Positions 21,660 to 33,685 of a stretch of 64,000 nucleotides of DNA are shown here, one piece after another. The position numbers and the translations under genes were made by a program. The DNA lies in contig JAWPHD010001129.1 of the NCBI GenBank assembly GCA_037043455.1, positions 124,001 through 188,000 on the forward strand, in the 5' to 3' direction. Position 1 is the first letter of the stretch. Every line of letters begins with the position of its first letter. The notes beneath the pieces are model-generated. The model saw only the letters and a program-made list of their open reading frames with translations. It had not been told where the DNA came from and ran no database searches. The stretch is from Cyrtodaria siliqua (taxonomy: Eukaryota; Mollusca; Bivalvia; Adapedonta; Hiatellidae).

Positions 21660-22541
21660 TCATTTTTAGGTAGACGTCATCGTAGGTTCCGCAGTCTGTC
21701 CGGTAATCTTACAGTCAAAGAGTAAAGCATAATGTCGAACTATAAATGAGTCAACCGCTAAACATGCAGTACGTTGCAAAATGATAGGGTAATAACCTGA
21801 TTTGATACACTTTTTAACAATTTTAAAATCGATTGTATGAAAGGGATTATGACCACGGAACTTAGTGAGTTTGTACATCCCACCACCAAAGACATAAGGT
21901 TGTGACAGTCTTTGTCGCAGAAGAGTTCTTCAATTACAAGTCATTGTCGCAGAAGAGTTCTACATTTATATTTTAAACGAAGATCAGGCTTACGATAATC
22001 TTACGATAATACAAATTTGCAAAGGTTTTTCGAAGTTTATGGTAACGATAGCCCTGATGAAGCAGCTTCTTAGTTATAGCTCTAAACTCGACTACAAGCT
22101 CTAAAAATCGAGTACGTCGAGCCCATAAAAGGTAGTCCGGGAAACATTCCCATCTAAGTGGGAATAATTAACAACATCAAAAGGAAAATCATCTCTTTTG
22201 TCATAGATTTTACTTAGTGTTTCTCCATGTTCGATAGAGAGATGTAAATCAAGAAAAGAAGCAACAGTATCAGAAATATTACCTTTGTAAAGTTGAAGTT
22301 CTTTGGGATAGATAGTATTAACCACAGTAGAAAGAGAAGGATTCATCTGCCTGAGTATCTGGTGAAAGACTATATATGAAATGTCTTTCATAGCAATACA
22401 AAAAAGATCTGCAACAAGAGCTGCACAGTTCGTTCCCATAAGGATACCAACAATTTGTCTATAAACGGTAGTTCCATACCTGAAGAAAATATTAACTAAT
22501 AGGAAAATGACTGCTTCACAAACTTCTTTGCAATTCCACAT
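21660..22541 (-). pseudogene. RT family P: reverse transcriptase remnant
   Basis: The minus strand encodes two colinear fragments of one retroelement protein. The 146-residue piece (22541-22101) has RYGTTVYRQIVGILMGTNCA followed by LVADLF, an RT core block, then IYPKELQLYKGN, FLDLHLSIEHG and IYDKRDDFPFDVVNY. The expected catalytic aspartate pair between these blocks is missing. The second piece (21878-21666) carries KLTKFRGHN and ILQRTACLAVD, the C-terminal region. The RT type resembles Penelope-like or related non-LTR elements, but I cannot settle the class. The 3' UTR of this family is repeated elsewhere in the window. Confidence 0.75.
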
Positions 22542-23508
22542 AGTGTAATTGTCTAAACTGCCGTTAGTAAAAAGTACAAATCGATGTGTTTTCTTAAAAA
22601 TAAACTATAACACTTATCCAACTGGGTATTTAGGCATTTCGTTATGTACCTTGAAATAGTGCAGCTTTCGATCTTCCTTATTCTAAAAAGATATCAATTA
22701 AATTTATTTAGGCATGCAATAAATGTTTCCTACCAACCTTAGGAAGTGTATATCTTTATGCGGACTTTGATTCATGTTAAAAAAAAAATATCAGCACAGT
22801 AAGTGTTTTCATACAAATGGAGGGTATCTCTGTAAACATGGTAAAGATGTAACCATTTGAACAAAACATAAATAGTTTACAAACTATTGGTCAAAACAAA
22901 ATACTTCTCACGCAGCTATTCTAAAACATATTTAAGGAGAAGAAGTCTATAACATTGTTTCTTTCGTTCCAATTCTATAACTATGTATTGTACTAGATAT
23001 GTTGTAAAAATGCTGAAATAAAATGTGTTTAAACCAAATATATTTAAACTAATAAAATTAGTTTAGATGCAAACGTGAGTAACATTCGCAAGATCTCGTA
23101 CCTTGCTTCGCAGCATTAGTCGAATGTATATCGAAGGTCACCATATTTCTTACGTCATACTGGCGTGACTCGCATCAGTTTCCGCCAAAACGAATTTGTA
23201 TTCAAAAATCAAAGTTATTTTCAACTTTTTGCAATGTTATTTAGCCACTAGCTTCATCAATGATTCATTTACATGAAATCACTGATAACACCGTTCTCTG
23301 TATTATAAATAACAAACATACAACACAAATCATACATCATTACGTGTGGCTACGGCCATATTGTTCATGTAGGAATAGCTTAGCAACAGTGCATATTTTC
23401 TGTGCCTTTGCCTTCCGGCTTACAGAATGTAAACAATTTGAACATACCGAATCGTCGATATACACACGAGGCGGGAACCCAAAGAATGCATGCAGCACGC
23501 TTCACGTA
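22542..23508. other. Intergenic, no gene seen
   Basis: AT-rich sequence downstream of BTB gene B. No repeat or ORF here is convincing. Confidence 0.4.
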
Positions 23509-25201
23509 TCACTCTCTAACCTCATTCTTAATCTTCGCTGGGAGTAGAGCGAATATTTCCTGGTCTTTCGTTGTAAACTTTTTTAAATATCGGCGAAACA
23601 TCTTCAATACCTTGTCCTTAAAATCAGTATCAGTTTCAAAGAACCTGTAAGTGAGTCGTATTACTAGAAGAACTGCTGTATTAGAAGTGTTAGTCTTGAT
23701 TCTTCTCTGGTCGCATGTATAAATATATTGTGGTGAACGTAGATTACCTTCTATCGTCGATTTTAGAGAGTTTAAATCATCAATTTCTATAAAATATTGT
23801 TCGTCTTCTTTTTCCAACTCATATCTCACGAGTGCTGTTTCTTTAATTCTGAGTTCATTCTCAACAGAAACGGTATAACGCCATTCCGAACCGTTCATAT
23901 CTGAGGACTTCAGTTCTGACAACAAATAAATGCACTCTTCTTCAAGTCTGTCGAGTCCATACCTTTCAGCGATTTGTAGGTGTCGATATAATGTTTTTCC
24001 TGTTCTGTTTGTTTCTTTATCGGTTAGTTCTATGAGTACATCATGACATCTTCTCTTTAGAACTTCAACCTGATATTCATCCGCGAGTGGTACAACTGTG
24101 TATACATTCTCACCTGTAAAATGTACAATAATATTTAATAACGCACACGAAAAATTAGACCGTGGGCTGCTTCCCAAATAGTGACATATTGGTAAACTTG
24201 AAACTGGCAAATATGCATTTTCGGAAAGATAAATGTATTACGCTTCTTTTAAACCATGGTAGTATTTTTAGTTTGATAGCTTAAGTAGGGTAAAACTATC
24301 GTTTTTAAAGGGAGATAATTGTTAAGAATATTTGCTAAATATATAAAAATCGATGTATACCATGTATAACCTCACCAATTGCCTTTTTGAGTTTGTGACT
24401 GCATTTAAAATGGTTACGTACGTCATGTTAACACAGTTCAACCGTATACAAGCATAGGAAATCAATCATTAAATGCACATTATATTTGAAGAATGTAAAG
24501 ATAACCAAATAAATTGAAATACATTTATACTTTCTTTTAAGCCAATTACATGTAAATATAGTTTTGTAGATTCTTTATATACGAGAAAATATGAAATGAT
24601 ATAAAAGTGTGACCTGTCTGTAATAAAGGTGTTACGTTATGTCGTCAATAAATCAAATTAGGACATCATATATTGTCAATATTCTAGTATTTTCATATCT
24701 AATTGTCATTAATATTGTTTTGTGACGTCGCCTAGTGGTAAATATAATTAATGTCAACTATTAAACGCCTCGTGTTGGCCATAATAAAAGCGAGTTACAT
24801 AGTAATAATTTAATAAAAATACTTTTCGAAAACAAGTCAATACTATGAAAAATATAGTTATACTGTTGTTGTTTTTTCATACCAAGTGTGAACTTACCTG
24901 TAACTGGTTTGAGAACATTCGGGTAAATGCACTCCAAAAATTCTACAAAGTGGTTGTATGTTTTATCCGGCAGCTCAATCTTTCCCATCGATTTCTCCTG
25001 AAATTCGGAATCAAACATGGCACTGAAGACCGGAGATGCTACTGATAATACGGCTCTGCATACGTGAACATCTTCGCCTTCTATTACTAGAATTAGATCC
25101 GAATGTTTTATCTTATCTTGAAACATGTTTTTCCTTGTAGGAATTGCATTTGGGATGTTATTCTCAAAGTCATCCTGAACGTATCTGCCTGAGAAGGACA
25201 T
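23509..25201 (-). CDS. BTB/POZ protein B (two exons: 25201-24898, 24113-23509)
   Basis: A complete gene of about 302 residues. I chose the ATG at 25201 (MSFSGRYVQDDF) because it matches the start position of paralogue A; an upstream in-frame ATG at 25243 would add 14 residues. Exon 1 ends at cag|gtaagtt after 101 codons plus one base, and exon 2 begins after ttttacag. BTB motifs in order: IKHSDLILVIEGEDVHVCRA, SPVFSAMFDSEFQEKS, FVEFLECIYPNVLKP, then across the intron ENVYTVVPLADEYQVEVLKR. A BACK-like helical segment follows (YRHLQIAERYGLDRLEEECI). The C-terminal half is charged (RYELEKEDEQYFIEIDDLN, FRRYLKKFTTKDQEIFALLP), with no MATH, Kelch or zinc finger. Cullin-3 adaptor or dimeric scaffold roles are possible by family only. 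Confidence 0.9.
24114..24897 (-). other. Intron of BTB gene B
   Basis: 784 bp, phase 1, at the same position in the BTB fold as the 2.7-kb intron of gene A. AT-rich; no repeats recognised. Confidence 0.85.
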
Positions 25202-26040
25202 GTTATTGCAGTGGAATATAAAACGATTGCTGTATAATATCAAACGTCGAATATATTTCAGTAACCTTAAAGGTAGTCAATATTTAACTAACCTTGTAGT
25301 CTAAACTATGAATATAGTTTATTATTTGAGCCGTGTGCGCATAATGAATTTTGGGTAAGTCCATTTATTAGGGGTGTTCCTTTCAAAGGTATGCTCTCAA
25401 CTAGCCTCTATTTATTGAACTGTACTTTGTTATATATGTGTGATATACTGGCCGTGACAGTTAAGTAGGCGGGAAAAAGAAATTACCTGAACGGTCGTGG
25501 GTTCTAGTCCAACTATCGCTTTATTTATTTTTTCACTTGATTTTTATCAAAACAAAAGAAAACGATTGTGTATAATAAGGGACTATCATGTCGTGCAGTC
25601 TTCGATAAGTATATTCAGACGTGTTTCTTGTATCGTCAACATTAATGTATAGTACAAAAAGGTTAAAATTATACATTTCCGATACATCGACGATGCTATA
25701 TTCCAACATGTACGTTCATTTTACAGCAAAGGTTGCTAAGGCTAGGTCAACAGCTAAGTGCATGCCGAAAACATAGAGCGTTTGAATAGTGTTTTACACA
25801 TTGATGAATTCGACGAGGGTGTCATCCGTAGGATCAACCACATGGATCATGCCCACGCTCACTAATGTGAAATCAGCTTTACAAGAGAAAATCGGTAACA
25901 GCGGCAGTAAATTCCACCTTCGCAGAATACTGACAACATAAAACAACGCTATAAATTATATAAAGTGAACAGTCAAGTTCTCATGGAAATCAAACCACTT
26001 AAATAATAATATCACTGTACTTAAGTTAACAAACAACATA
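25202..26040. other. Upstream of BTB gene B
   Basis: AT-rich and without an ORF. A degenerate tRNA-like stretch at 25447-25515 (with GGGTTCTAGTCC as a B-box) may be an old SINE head. Confidence 0.4.
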
Positions 26041-26044
26041 TTAA

Positions 26045-26140
26045 ACGTATACCACGTACGGGTCTTGAACCCACGAACACCAATGTGACCCGTTCTAAAT
26101 CTCATCGCCTACCACTGCACCACCACGTCATATGAAGAGT
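26045..26140 (-). mobile_element. tRNA-like SINE head
   Basis: On the minus strand: GTGGTGGTGCAGTGGTAGGC (A-box region), then GTGGGTTCAAGACCCGTACG (B-box region). The insert between the boxes is too long and the arms do not pair as a working tRNA. Confidence 0.6.
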
Positions 26141-26184
26141 CATGAAATAATGTACAAATTCAGTCTTTATCAGTCTTATTAACA

Positions 26185-26415
26185 TTCACACTAGCGTTCG
26201 TTTAGTGCAGTGTGGCGGCTGTAAAAAGTCTCCCCGTGCTACGAATCAGAAGTGTTATTTTTTTTACTGGTCCTTTGGGACCAATGAGCCCAATATAGGT
26301 GGCTTTGAAGTAGAATACCGCTTAAGCCGGTGCTAGGGGGCGTGAGAAGTGTTGCTTCTTCCATTACTTCTCATGAACAGACTCAATAAAACCGAGACTG
26401 CTGCTTTATTCTCTT
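26185..26415 (+). repeat. Dispersed repeat D1, copy 2
   Basis: AGCGTTCGTTTAGTGCAGTG, GGTCCTTTGGGACC, CGCTTAAGCCGG and GAACAGACTCAATAAAACCG align in order with 3940-4150. Confidence 0.75.
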
Positions 26416-26482
26416 AATTGTGTAAGTTGCTCTCAAAGGATCACCTTTATCAGTACTTATTCTTAAAGAATGCCAACATTTA

Positions 26483-26692
26483 TTAGTGTTTGCCCTACTT
26501 TTTCCTCCAATCAGACGGTGAGGAATTTTAAAAAAATGGCGAACTTATTCATGTAAATTTCTAACGATCACCAATTTTAACCATTTAATCATTAAGTAAT
26601 CGCTTACTAAATGGCACGCGCTTGTTTTGGTGCGAACGTGTTTAGACGCGTGGTTTCGTAGAAGCGCGGTGAAAAAGTAGGGCAAACACTAA
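26483..26692. mobile_element. MITE-like element M3, 210 bp
   Basis: TTAGTGTTTGCCCTACTTTT is exactly mirrored by AAAAGTAGGGCAAACACTAA at the other end (22-bp perfect TIR). There is no ORF. The foldback F2 starts within a few bases of its right end. Confidence 0.88.
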
Positions 26693-26696
26693 GTCA

Positions 26697-26806
26697 GTTA
26701 GAGGCTAAGAAGTGACATTTTAACAATTAAGAAACCCCGGTCAGTCGCTGCGCTCCTTCCCTTAGGGTTTCTTAATTGTTAAAATATCACTTCATAGCCT
26801 CTAACT
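26697..26806. repeat. Foldback F2
   Basis: GTTAGAGGCTAAGAAGTGAC then TTTTAACAATTAAGAAACCC on the left, and GGGTTTCTTAATTGTTAAAA then TATCACTTCATAGCCTCTAA on the right. The arms are about 43 bp around a CGCTGCGCTCCTTCC loop. Confidence 0.9.
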
Positions 26807-27184
26807 AATACGTAATGTTTGCAGTTTACCTGATTTACCTACGCTGCGAATTCCAAATGAAATCGTCCAAACTTCAAGGCTCAATACTTTATTTAAATGT
26901 CTTATATAGATAATAGCTTAAGAAAATGTGTTCATTCATGCAGATGGCGACTTTTCATAGTGTTTTCTATAACATGTTTAACAATGGATTTACTTTAGTT
27001 GCGGTAACGTTTTGTACTTAAATGTATAAACATGCCTTATTTTCGACATTTAAAGGTTGGTTTATCAAATGATTTGTTAATCATGTTAAATCAACGTCAT
27101 GCTTTCTTCACAATAAGCACACTTTCTTCTTAGTTGGCCTAATTATTTATATAGTCATTTGCCGTTTTGTAAGCATTGCTGTGT
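26807..27184. other. Intergenic, no gene seen
   Basis: AT-rich; nothing recognised. Confidence 0.4.
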
Positions 27185-27245
27185 TATTAATCAGGCTATG
27201 GGAGCCTGTACGGTGGAAACTAATGATTTGAGCCAAATCTTTCCC
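27185..27245 (-). repeat. Dispersed repeat D3, copy 1
   Basis: CAGGCTATGGGAGCCTGTAC then GGTGGAAACTAATGATTTGA is the inverse of sequence at 33628-33682. Confidence 0.7.
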
Positions 27246-27287
27246 ATAGGATTACAGTACAGCATTTTGCAAACCAGCACTTTCCAA

Positions 27288-27472
27288 TCACCTTAAATAA
27301 AATTACTAACTGAAAATATATATCAAAATGTAGAAAATAAGTCGTGTTTCTTTCGACTGTTTACGGTGTCAATCAACAGCCGATAGTTGGTGTTTGATAT
27401 TTTAGCTATGATCATGTGAAAATTTATCATGTGATCGCAGGCTACTTTCTTTGACGTTGACAGAGGTCAATT
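27288..27472 (+). repeat. Dispersed repeat D2, copy 1
   Basis: ATATATCAAAATGTAGAAAA, CAGCCGATAGTTGGTG, TATTTTAGCTATGATCATGT and TTATCATGTGATCGCAGGCT also occur at 42785-42965 (+) and 54712-54908 (-). Confidence 0.85.
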
Positions 27473-27589
27473 TAATGGCCCCTGGGAGAGATTGCAAAAC
27501 CACATGGTGTGTGGACATAAATCCTTAGGTTGATTTTTATATCCTTTTTAACACTTTGTTTTCGATGCCGAATGATTTTACGAATGAAT

Positions 27590-27777
27590 CTGAATTGAAT
27601 TGAATTGAATGTTGTTTAACGGCTCATCAACACAGTATAGGTTATTTAGAGCCGCCCCAGAGAGAGGGGAAGGATACATAGGAATCCGGGAACCTGCCCT
27701 ACTCTTATTATCGAATAGATTCCTATGGTTCTTTAACGTGCTCGGAGGATAGACCGATACACGGGACCGTCTACATG
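27590..27777 (-). mobile_element. SINE S1, copy 1 (5'-truncated)
   Basis: On the minus strand it runs GTCCCGTGTATCGGTCTATC ... CACGTTAAAGAACC ... GTAGGGCAGGTTCCCGGATT ... GATGAGCCGTTAAACAACAT and ends in (TTCAA)n. The copy with a tRNA-like head is at 40963. Confidence 0.85.
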
Positions 27778-28300
27778 CACAAATCAACGGGAAATCTTGG
27801 TTGAATTAATGATTCTTGACGAACTTCTCGGGAAATCAATGAACGCTTCATTTTCAAACAGTTTAAGAATAATTCGTGTCTTCTCTTCCAGAAGTTAATT
27901 TACTAAAATATCTTATGCTGTAGATATTAAATAACGTACTCTTGTTTTGGATTACCTGAAGTTTGCATATTGCCTGCAAATTTTGTAAATAGATCACTGT
28001 ACGACACTTATTTGTTTCCCAACATTTGAGCGGAAATACTGTACATGCGTAAGAGGAGATAAGTACGTGTGTTAAGAGCAATATTTTGAAAATATGTACG
28101 GGTGCTTCTTATGTAAGATAGAATGTTTTTTACAAATAATATGTTTTACAAACAATTGTGCGAGAATATCTTTTACAAACAAGATGTAAACCAAAAATTC
28201 GATTAAAAAAAAAATTCTGTAAATAATGTATGCTTCTGCATTGCAATGAGCTCCGTAAATGCAAGTTCCCGGATAAAAAAATTGATTGTCGCTGGACGGT
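27778..28300. other. Intergenic, no gene seen
   Basis: AT-rich, with several TTTACAAAC-type repeats near 28125-28190. No supported ORF. Confidence 0.35.
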
Positions 28301-28662
28301 GAGTGTTGCCGGCTGGTGTTGTGGAGCCTACATCCGCTAGCTATGTGCTGAAGCCTGGTGTGTCCTATCCTACAAGGCCGAGAGCCCTGTTGTTGGTGAC
28401 CATACGGGTTGCTGACTCCCTTGCTCCGTGTACAGCATCAGTCTTCTCCACTTCAGTTCTGTTCAGTTGATGAGTCGCCGACTGCATATTTTCCAGTCAC
28501 CAACTTGTGGTGGCTTCCCCCCGACTTGCACGGGTCGGTGTCCACAGAGAAGAATCCAATCATATGCGACGATGTCTATTTGTGGGATTTGACGGGTGTG
28601 TGCGGGGAGGGATTGGGAGGGGAAAGTGGGATTCTCGTAACTTGATAACATTAATGAATACA
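28301..28662. other. GC-richer segment of unknown origin
   Basis: Distinctly richer in G+C than its surroundings and open for 66-78 codons on both strands, but I recognise no domain. It could be an exon relic or the 5' part of a retroelement. Confidence 0.3.
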
Positions 28663-28754
28663 AGATAACAGTAGTTAAACGTATTTCACAATAGCAGATA
28701 ACAAAATAGTTCGCATAACAGAAATAAACCTTGCCCTATAACATTCTCTCATGA

Positions 28755-28925
28755 TATATTCCGATACACGGGACCTTCCAGTTTATGTACCCATACGACG
28801 GACGAGTCTAAGGGGAAGAATCTTACACACAGCCAACTCAGTGGCGCCCAGAAGGTTTGAACCAGCTTCGTATGGATTTCAAATTCAACACACTATCCAC
28901 TGGGCAGCGCTGATACTTGTATTCT
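28755..28925 (-). mobile_element. SINE S1-like, copy 2 (head and upstream body)
   Basis: On the minus strand a tRNA-like head (GCGCTGCCCAGTGGATAGTG, later GCTGGTTCAAACCTTC) is followed by ATTCTTCCCCTTAGACTCGT, CCGTCGTATGGG and GGTCCCGTGTATCGG. The last blocks match S1; the head differs from that at 40963. Confidence 0.7.
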
Positions 28926-29004
28926 TTTTGATCTGCATATCTACTCTCTGTCAGTCTTGATTGTGAGGAAAGCCTATTATTTATTTCTTGATCCCTTTCT
29001 CTTA

Positions 29005-29225
29005 TGAATCGCGGCAGTGGTTTATTGGTTGAACGTCTGCCTCTCATGCGTGAGGTTGTGGGTTTACAAAATACTTCTAATAGCTCCCTTGCTTGACGTT
29101 CAACATATAAAGGGCAGGACTTGTGACTGAGTGGTATAATGTGACTGAGTGGTGCTTCATGGCATGTGTCTACGGCGTGGTATTCCAGTGTGGCAGCACT
29201 ATAAAGTTGAGCATTGTGTAGTGAC
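29005..29225 (+). mobile_element. SINE S4, copy 1
   Basis: Head: GCGGCAGTGGTTTATTGGTT, then CATGCGTGAGGTTGTGGGTT. Body: TAGCTCCCTTGCTTG, ACATATAAAGGGCAGGACTT, GTCTACGGCGTGGTATTCCA and GGCAGCACTATAAAG. The same order occurs inverted at 39130-39368. Confidence 0.8.
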
Positions 29226-29499
29226 TGAACTACATGTAGTGTTGAAAGCGACCTTTAACACCAATCTTATATAGGCACATACTTTCTCTCATGGCAACCT
29301 TCAGTGTTCGTTGAATAAGTTGAAGCGAGTAAAATAAAAATGAAAATGTATATATATCGAGACATTGTTAAACTTTTATAACATGAGGTCGATATTATCC
29401 TAAATTTGCTAAGATTTGAATATATTTGAATAAATGTAATTATGCTAGATTGAACAGCAGTGTTTCATTATAACCTTGGGGTAAGGTAACGAGACTACA

Positions 29500-32400
29500 T
29501 GGTTACATTACTTAAAGGGTTAATTAAGCGTTACTTTCTTTATAAGTATGAATAGGGCCAGGAGCGTAGCTAAGTATGGAACACCAAATTTTGCATCATC
29601 ATTATTTGAAAGCTCTTCAATAATAGACTCAAACCAATCTGTATCCTCCGGTTTTAGTACAGATACCAGTAGTCACACTGTTCTATCTCCAGATAGAAAT
29701 CACCACCCACCTACACAATGTAGCACACCTGGAACAGAGCAAATAACCCTGGCAAATCACCAAACAAGAACCATAGACAACCTAGACCACAAGGCTATAG
29801 AAAATCAAATATCCAACACCTTAAAATAGTAACTGTAAATTGTCAATCTGTTAAAAAGAAAACCTAGGCTTCTTAGCAATGCTGTCGTCTGTTAAACCTG
29901 ATATTGTTGTTGTAGGAACAGAATCATGGTTGAAATCAAACATTAGCAACTCAGAGGTATTCCTTTCAGAGTATACTGTCTATCGAAATGACAGGAAGCG
30001 TAGAATAGGTGGCGGTGTTTTTGTGTTTGTTTCCAATAAAATCATAAGTCATGCACCTGTAGAGCTTAAATCTGAAACCAAAATATTATGGGTAGAAGTT
30101 AAACACAATGGTAAAAAAGACCTTTATGTCTGCAGTGCTTATAAACCAGACCGGGATTTCTCATGCATTGATGAACTTGATAGAACAGCCTCCCTCATTG
30201 ACACAGCAAGTAACACAATCTTGATAGGAGGTGATATAAATCTAGGAGATATAAATTGGAAGACTCATTCAGTCAACATAGGTGCTTCCCATAGTGAAGA
30301 ATGTCAAAAAATGCTAGAACTTGCAATTAATACATGAAGCTACTCGGGTCACTGAAACCACTAGCAATTGCTTAGACCTCATGCTTGTCAGTAGCTCATC
30401 TTTAGTCGAGAATGTCAAAGTTATACCAGGCTTCAGTGATCATTGTATTCCCTTTTGGAACATGATTTCATGTGCCAGAATAAACCTAAAATAAAAAATA
30501 AAAATATTCTTGTTTGATAAGGCAGAATGGTAAAAAATTAGGACTGGCATACACACCACCTGTGGGTAAAGTTTGCTCATACAAATTGACAACTTGACCG
30601 TACAAGATATATGGGATAGATTTAAATCAAGCCTAACTGAACTAATAAATAAGCACATTCCATTTAAAACAGTTAATGGGAAACAACGTCTCCCATGGCT
30701 GAACACTGACATTAAGAAACTGATGAAAAAGAGAGATATGCTCTATGCAAAAATGAAGAAGAATAAAACAATTGTCATTAATAAACTTAAAAAGATAAAA
30801 ACTCTCATTCTAGATCAAATCTAGAAGTTCCTACTGGGACTACATGAACAACATAATGTGTGACCCAACTGAAAATAAATATGGGACCACAAAGACATTT
30901 TGGGGCTTTATTAAGAGCCTAAACAATGGCTCATGTGGTGTTGCTCCTTAGAGGGTAAATGGAACCTTAAAATCCAATGCCGGAGAAAAAGCAGAAATAC
31001 TTAATCGCCAATTCTCCTCAGTCTTTACTAAAAAGGATAACTCTGATATACCAGATCTTGGACCGAGTCCCTACCCAAACATGCCCCGGGTGGGGTGAGA
31101 AAACTGCTTCTGAACATGAACCCCCATAAGGCAGCGGGCACTGTAGCTATAACACCCAGGGTACTGAAAGAGTGCGCCCAAGAAATTGCACCCATACTTA
31201 CTGCAATTTTCAACAAGTCTCTGAAAACTGGACAAGTCCCATCAGACTGGAGCCAGGCAAATGTTGCTCCAATTTTCAAAAAGGGTGAAAAGTTCAATGC
31301 CAGCAATAACAGGCCAGTTTCCCTCACTTGCATTGCTTGTAAACTTCTTCGAGCATATTGGAGTTAGCAATATACTCGACCATTTAGATAAACATAGTAT
31401 CTTAGTAGACAACCAACATGGTTTTCGTGCCCGGAGAACTTGCGAAACCCAGCTAGTGGGATTTATACACGACCTTGCATTCTCACCATGGCAGACTACT
31501 GTACAAGGCAAATCACTACGGCATCAGAGGAGACTCAAATCGCTAGATTGAGGCCTTTTCGAGCAAACGAACCCAGCAAGTAGTGGTTGATGGTGCAACC
31601 TCCAGCAAGGCAACCGTAGTATCGGGTGTGCCCCAGGGTTCCGTTCTAGGACCACTTCTATTTCTGTTATATATAAACGACCTACCGGCAGCTATTAGTT
31701 CCAAGGTACGACTGTTTGCAGATGACTGTGTGATTTACAGAGAAGTTAGATCACCCTCGGACGCTACACTATTGCAGAAAGACCTGGACAGCTTAGCACA
31801 CTGGGAACAGAGATGGAAGATGTCCTTCAACATTGACAAATGCCTCATCATGCACATTACAAGATCAAGAAAAACTATCAACACTACTTACACAATTAAT
31901 AATCAAACACTATCAACAGTAAACCAAGCTATATATCTAGGGGTGGAATTTACATCAGACTTATCATGGTCCCCACATGTCAACAAAGTCACAAATAAAG
32001 CTAGACAAAGCCTTGGATTCCTAAAACGCAACCTACACGATGCAAGACCCAAAACTAAACAAGCTGCATACTGCTCCATAGTCCGACAAAACCTCTAGTA
32101 CAGTTCCTCTGTATGGGATCCGTATCATATCAAAAGATATACAGAAACTTGAAGGGGTACAACGGAGAGCAGCTAGATGTGTGTGCAACAACTATTCCAA
32201 GGCTCCGGGCACAGTTATCAGTCTACTATCAAACTGAAATGGGACTCTCTTGAACAAAGAAGGCAAACCAGTCGCCTTTCTCTTTTCTACAAAATAGTTT
32301 ACAACCAGGTCGACATCATCCCTTATCAGTACGCCATATACCCGTCAAACCAGACACAATCATCATCTAGCATATCAAAAACCCATCACCACAGTTGACT
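29500..32400 (+). pseudogene. Degenerate jockey/CR1-type LINE
   Basis: A non-LTR retrotransposon broken by stops and frame changes. The endonuclease portion (29830-30440) shows VTVNCQSV, PDIVVVGTESWL, NTILIGGDINLGDINW and VIPGFSDHCIPFW. The RT portion has PHKAAGTVAITPRVLKECAQ, IFNKSLKTGQVPSDWSQANV followed by APIFKKGEK, NQHGFRARRTCETQLVGFIH, SGVPQGSVLGPLLFLLYIND and the catalytic LFADDCVIY. The thumb region NKARQSLGFLKRNLHDARPK and the C-terminal WDSLEQRRQTSRLSLFYKIV follow. RT blocks lie in successive frames (31095, 31261 and 31583 starts), so several indels have accumulated. No intact protein remains. Confidence 0.92.
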
Positions 32401-33625
32401 ATTATAAATATTCATACTTTCCTCGCACAATTACAGCTTGACTTCCCTGCCATCACATGTAGTCAGTGCTGACTCGATCCTTGGATTTAAGTCAGGGCTG
32501 GCTACATTGCCATTCCCATTGTAAATTATATACTATCCTCTTTTATGTTTTAACCTGCACAGCCAATATTCTTGTCTTCACAGTGACAGTGTCTTGTATG
32601 TCTTCACAGTGACAGTGGCTTGTACATTACTATCGGCATTTTTATAGACATATTTTATTCGCTCTAGTTTTTATCACATTGCCTTGTTCTCCTGGGTGGA
32701 TTGAGTAGCTTGGTAAATTTGGCAATCTTTCACTTTTTAACCCCCCACGCATGGCCATATAATCTTAATTGATTCTTTGCCATTATTGTAAAAGAAGAAA
32801 AAGTGTAAGCAGAGTGCGCAGCTGCGTACACATTGCCCGGCAGCAAAAATAAGAAAATTCAGACAAAGTCATCAAAGCAGGCATTAAAAATATGCGACAC
32901 AGATCATCTACGACTGAACATTTAGAACCCCACCTCCCTCTAGCCCCATCCTCCACCCTCACACACACATGCGTAATATGTTTCTTGTTTACTTTTAAAA
33001 CCGCTCTAACTACGCCCCAAAGCGCTCACGAGCAATCAGTGTGTTTTAACACGCTATGCCAATATCTTTTTAAAGACAGTTTGGACGCTTCGTGTATTAT
33101 CTCTCGTATATTCAAACACACCCGTACATAAATTGGACCAATATACCCGTACAGTTGCTCACAATGTAGCTCAAACTAACCGTAATGAAAAACTCTTACA
33201 AGCAGAACAGTCAAATAACGCTGACGCTCGCTACACCCGTAGCAAAAACATGTGAAGCACCGGTTTTCGTGTGCTATATTGAGGCTTACATATCGAGTTA
33301 TACTCGCCTAGCAGGGCGGGGCAGTGTTAAAGCGTTAAATTGAGTCCATTCCTAATAAAAAAATGAATTGCTGAACTTTTCAAGTGATGTTTGAAGATCG
33401 AAATGTTCTTTAAAATAGTATTTCCTAGTGAGCAATCGCATACTGACCAAGTACATGAATGCTTGTAATCGTTGTTTTATGTTTTCAGGATATGATCTGC
33501 ACACTGGTTATAAAATGTTCCTATTTTACTTTGGCTATTTGCAGCTTTGTAATGTTGCATTATATAGCCCGTTCTGATAAAAAGATATGGACATGTACAA
33601 ATGAAAAAAGATGAATTTCGCCGCC
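32401..33625. other. LINE 3' flank and intergenic DNA
   Basis: CTTCACAGTGACAGTG occurs twice near 32577 and 32600. No gene or further domain was recognised. Confidence 0.4.
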
Positions 33626-33685
33626 ACGTTGGCTCAAATTATTGGTTTCCACCGTACAAGCTCCCATAGCCTGTTAATAAGTACG
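33626..33685 (+). repeat. Dispersed repeat D3, copy 2
   Basis: TTGGCTCAAATTATTGGTTT then CCACCGTACAAGCTCCCATA is the inverse of 27185-27245. Confidence 0.7.
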
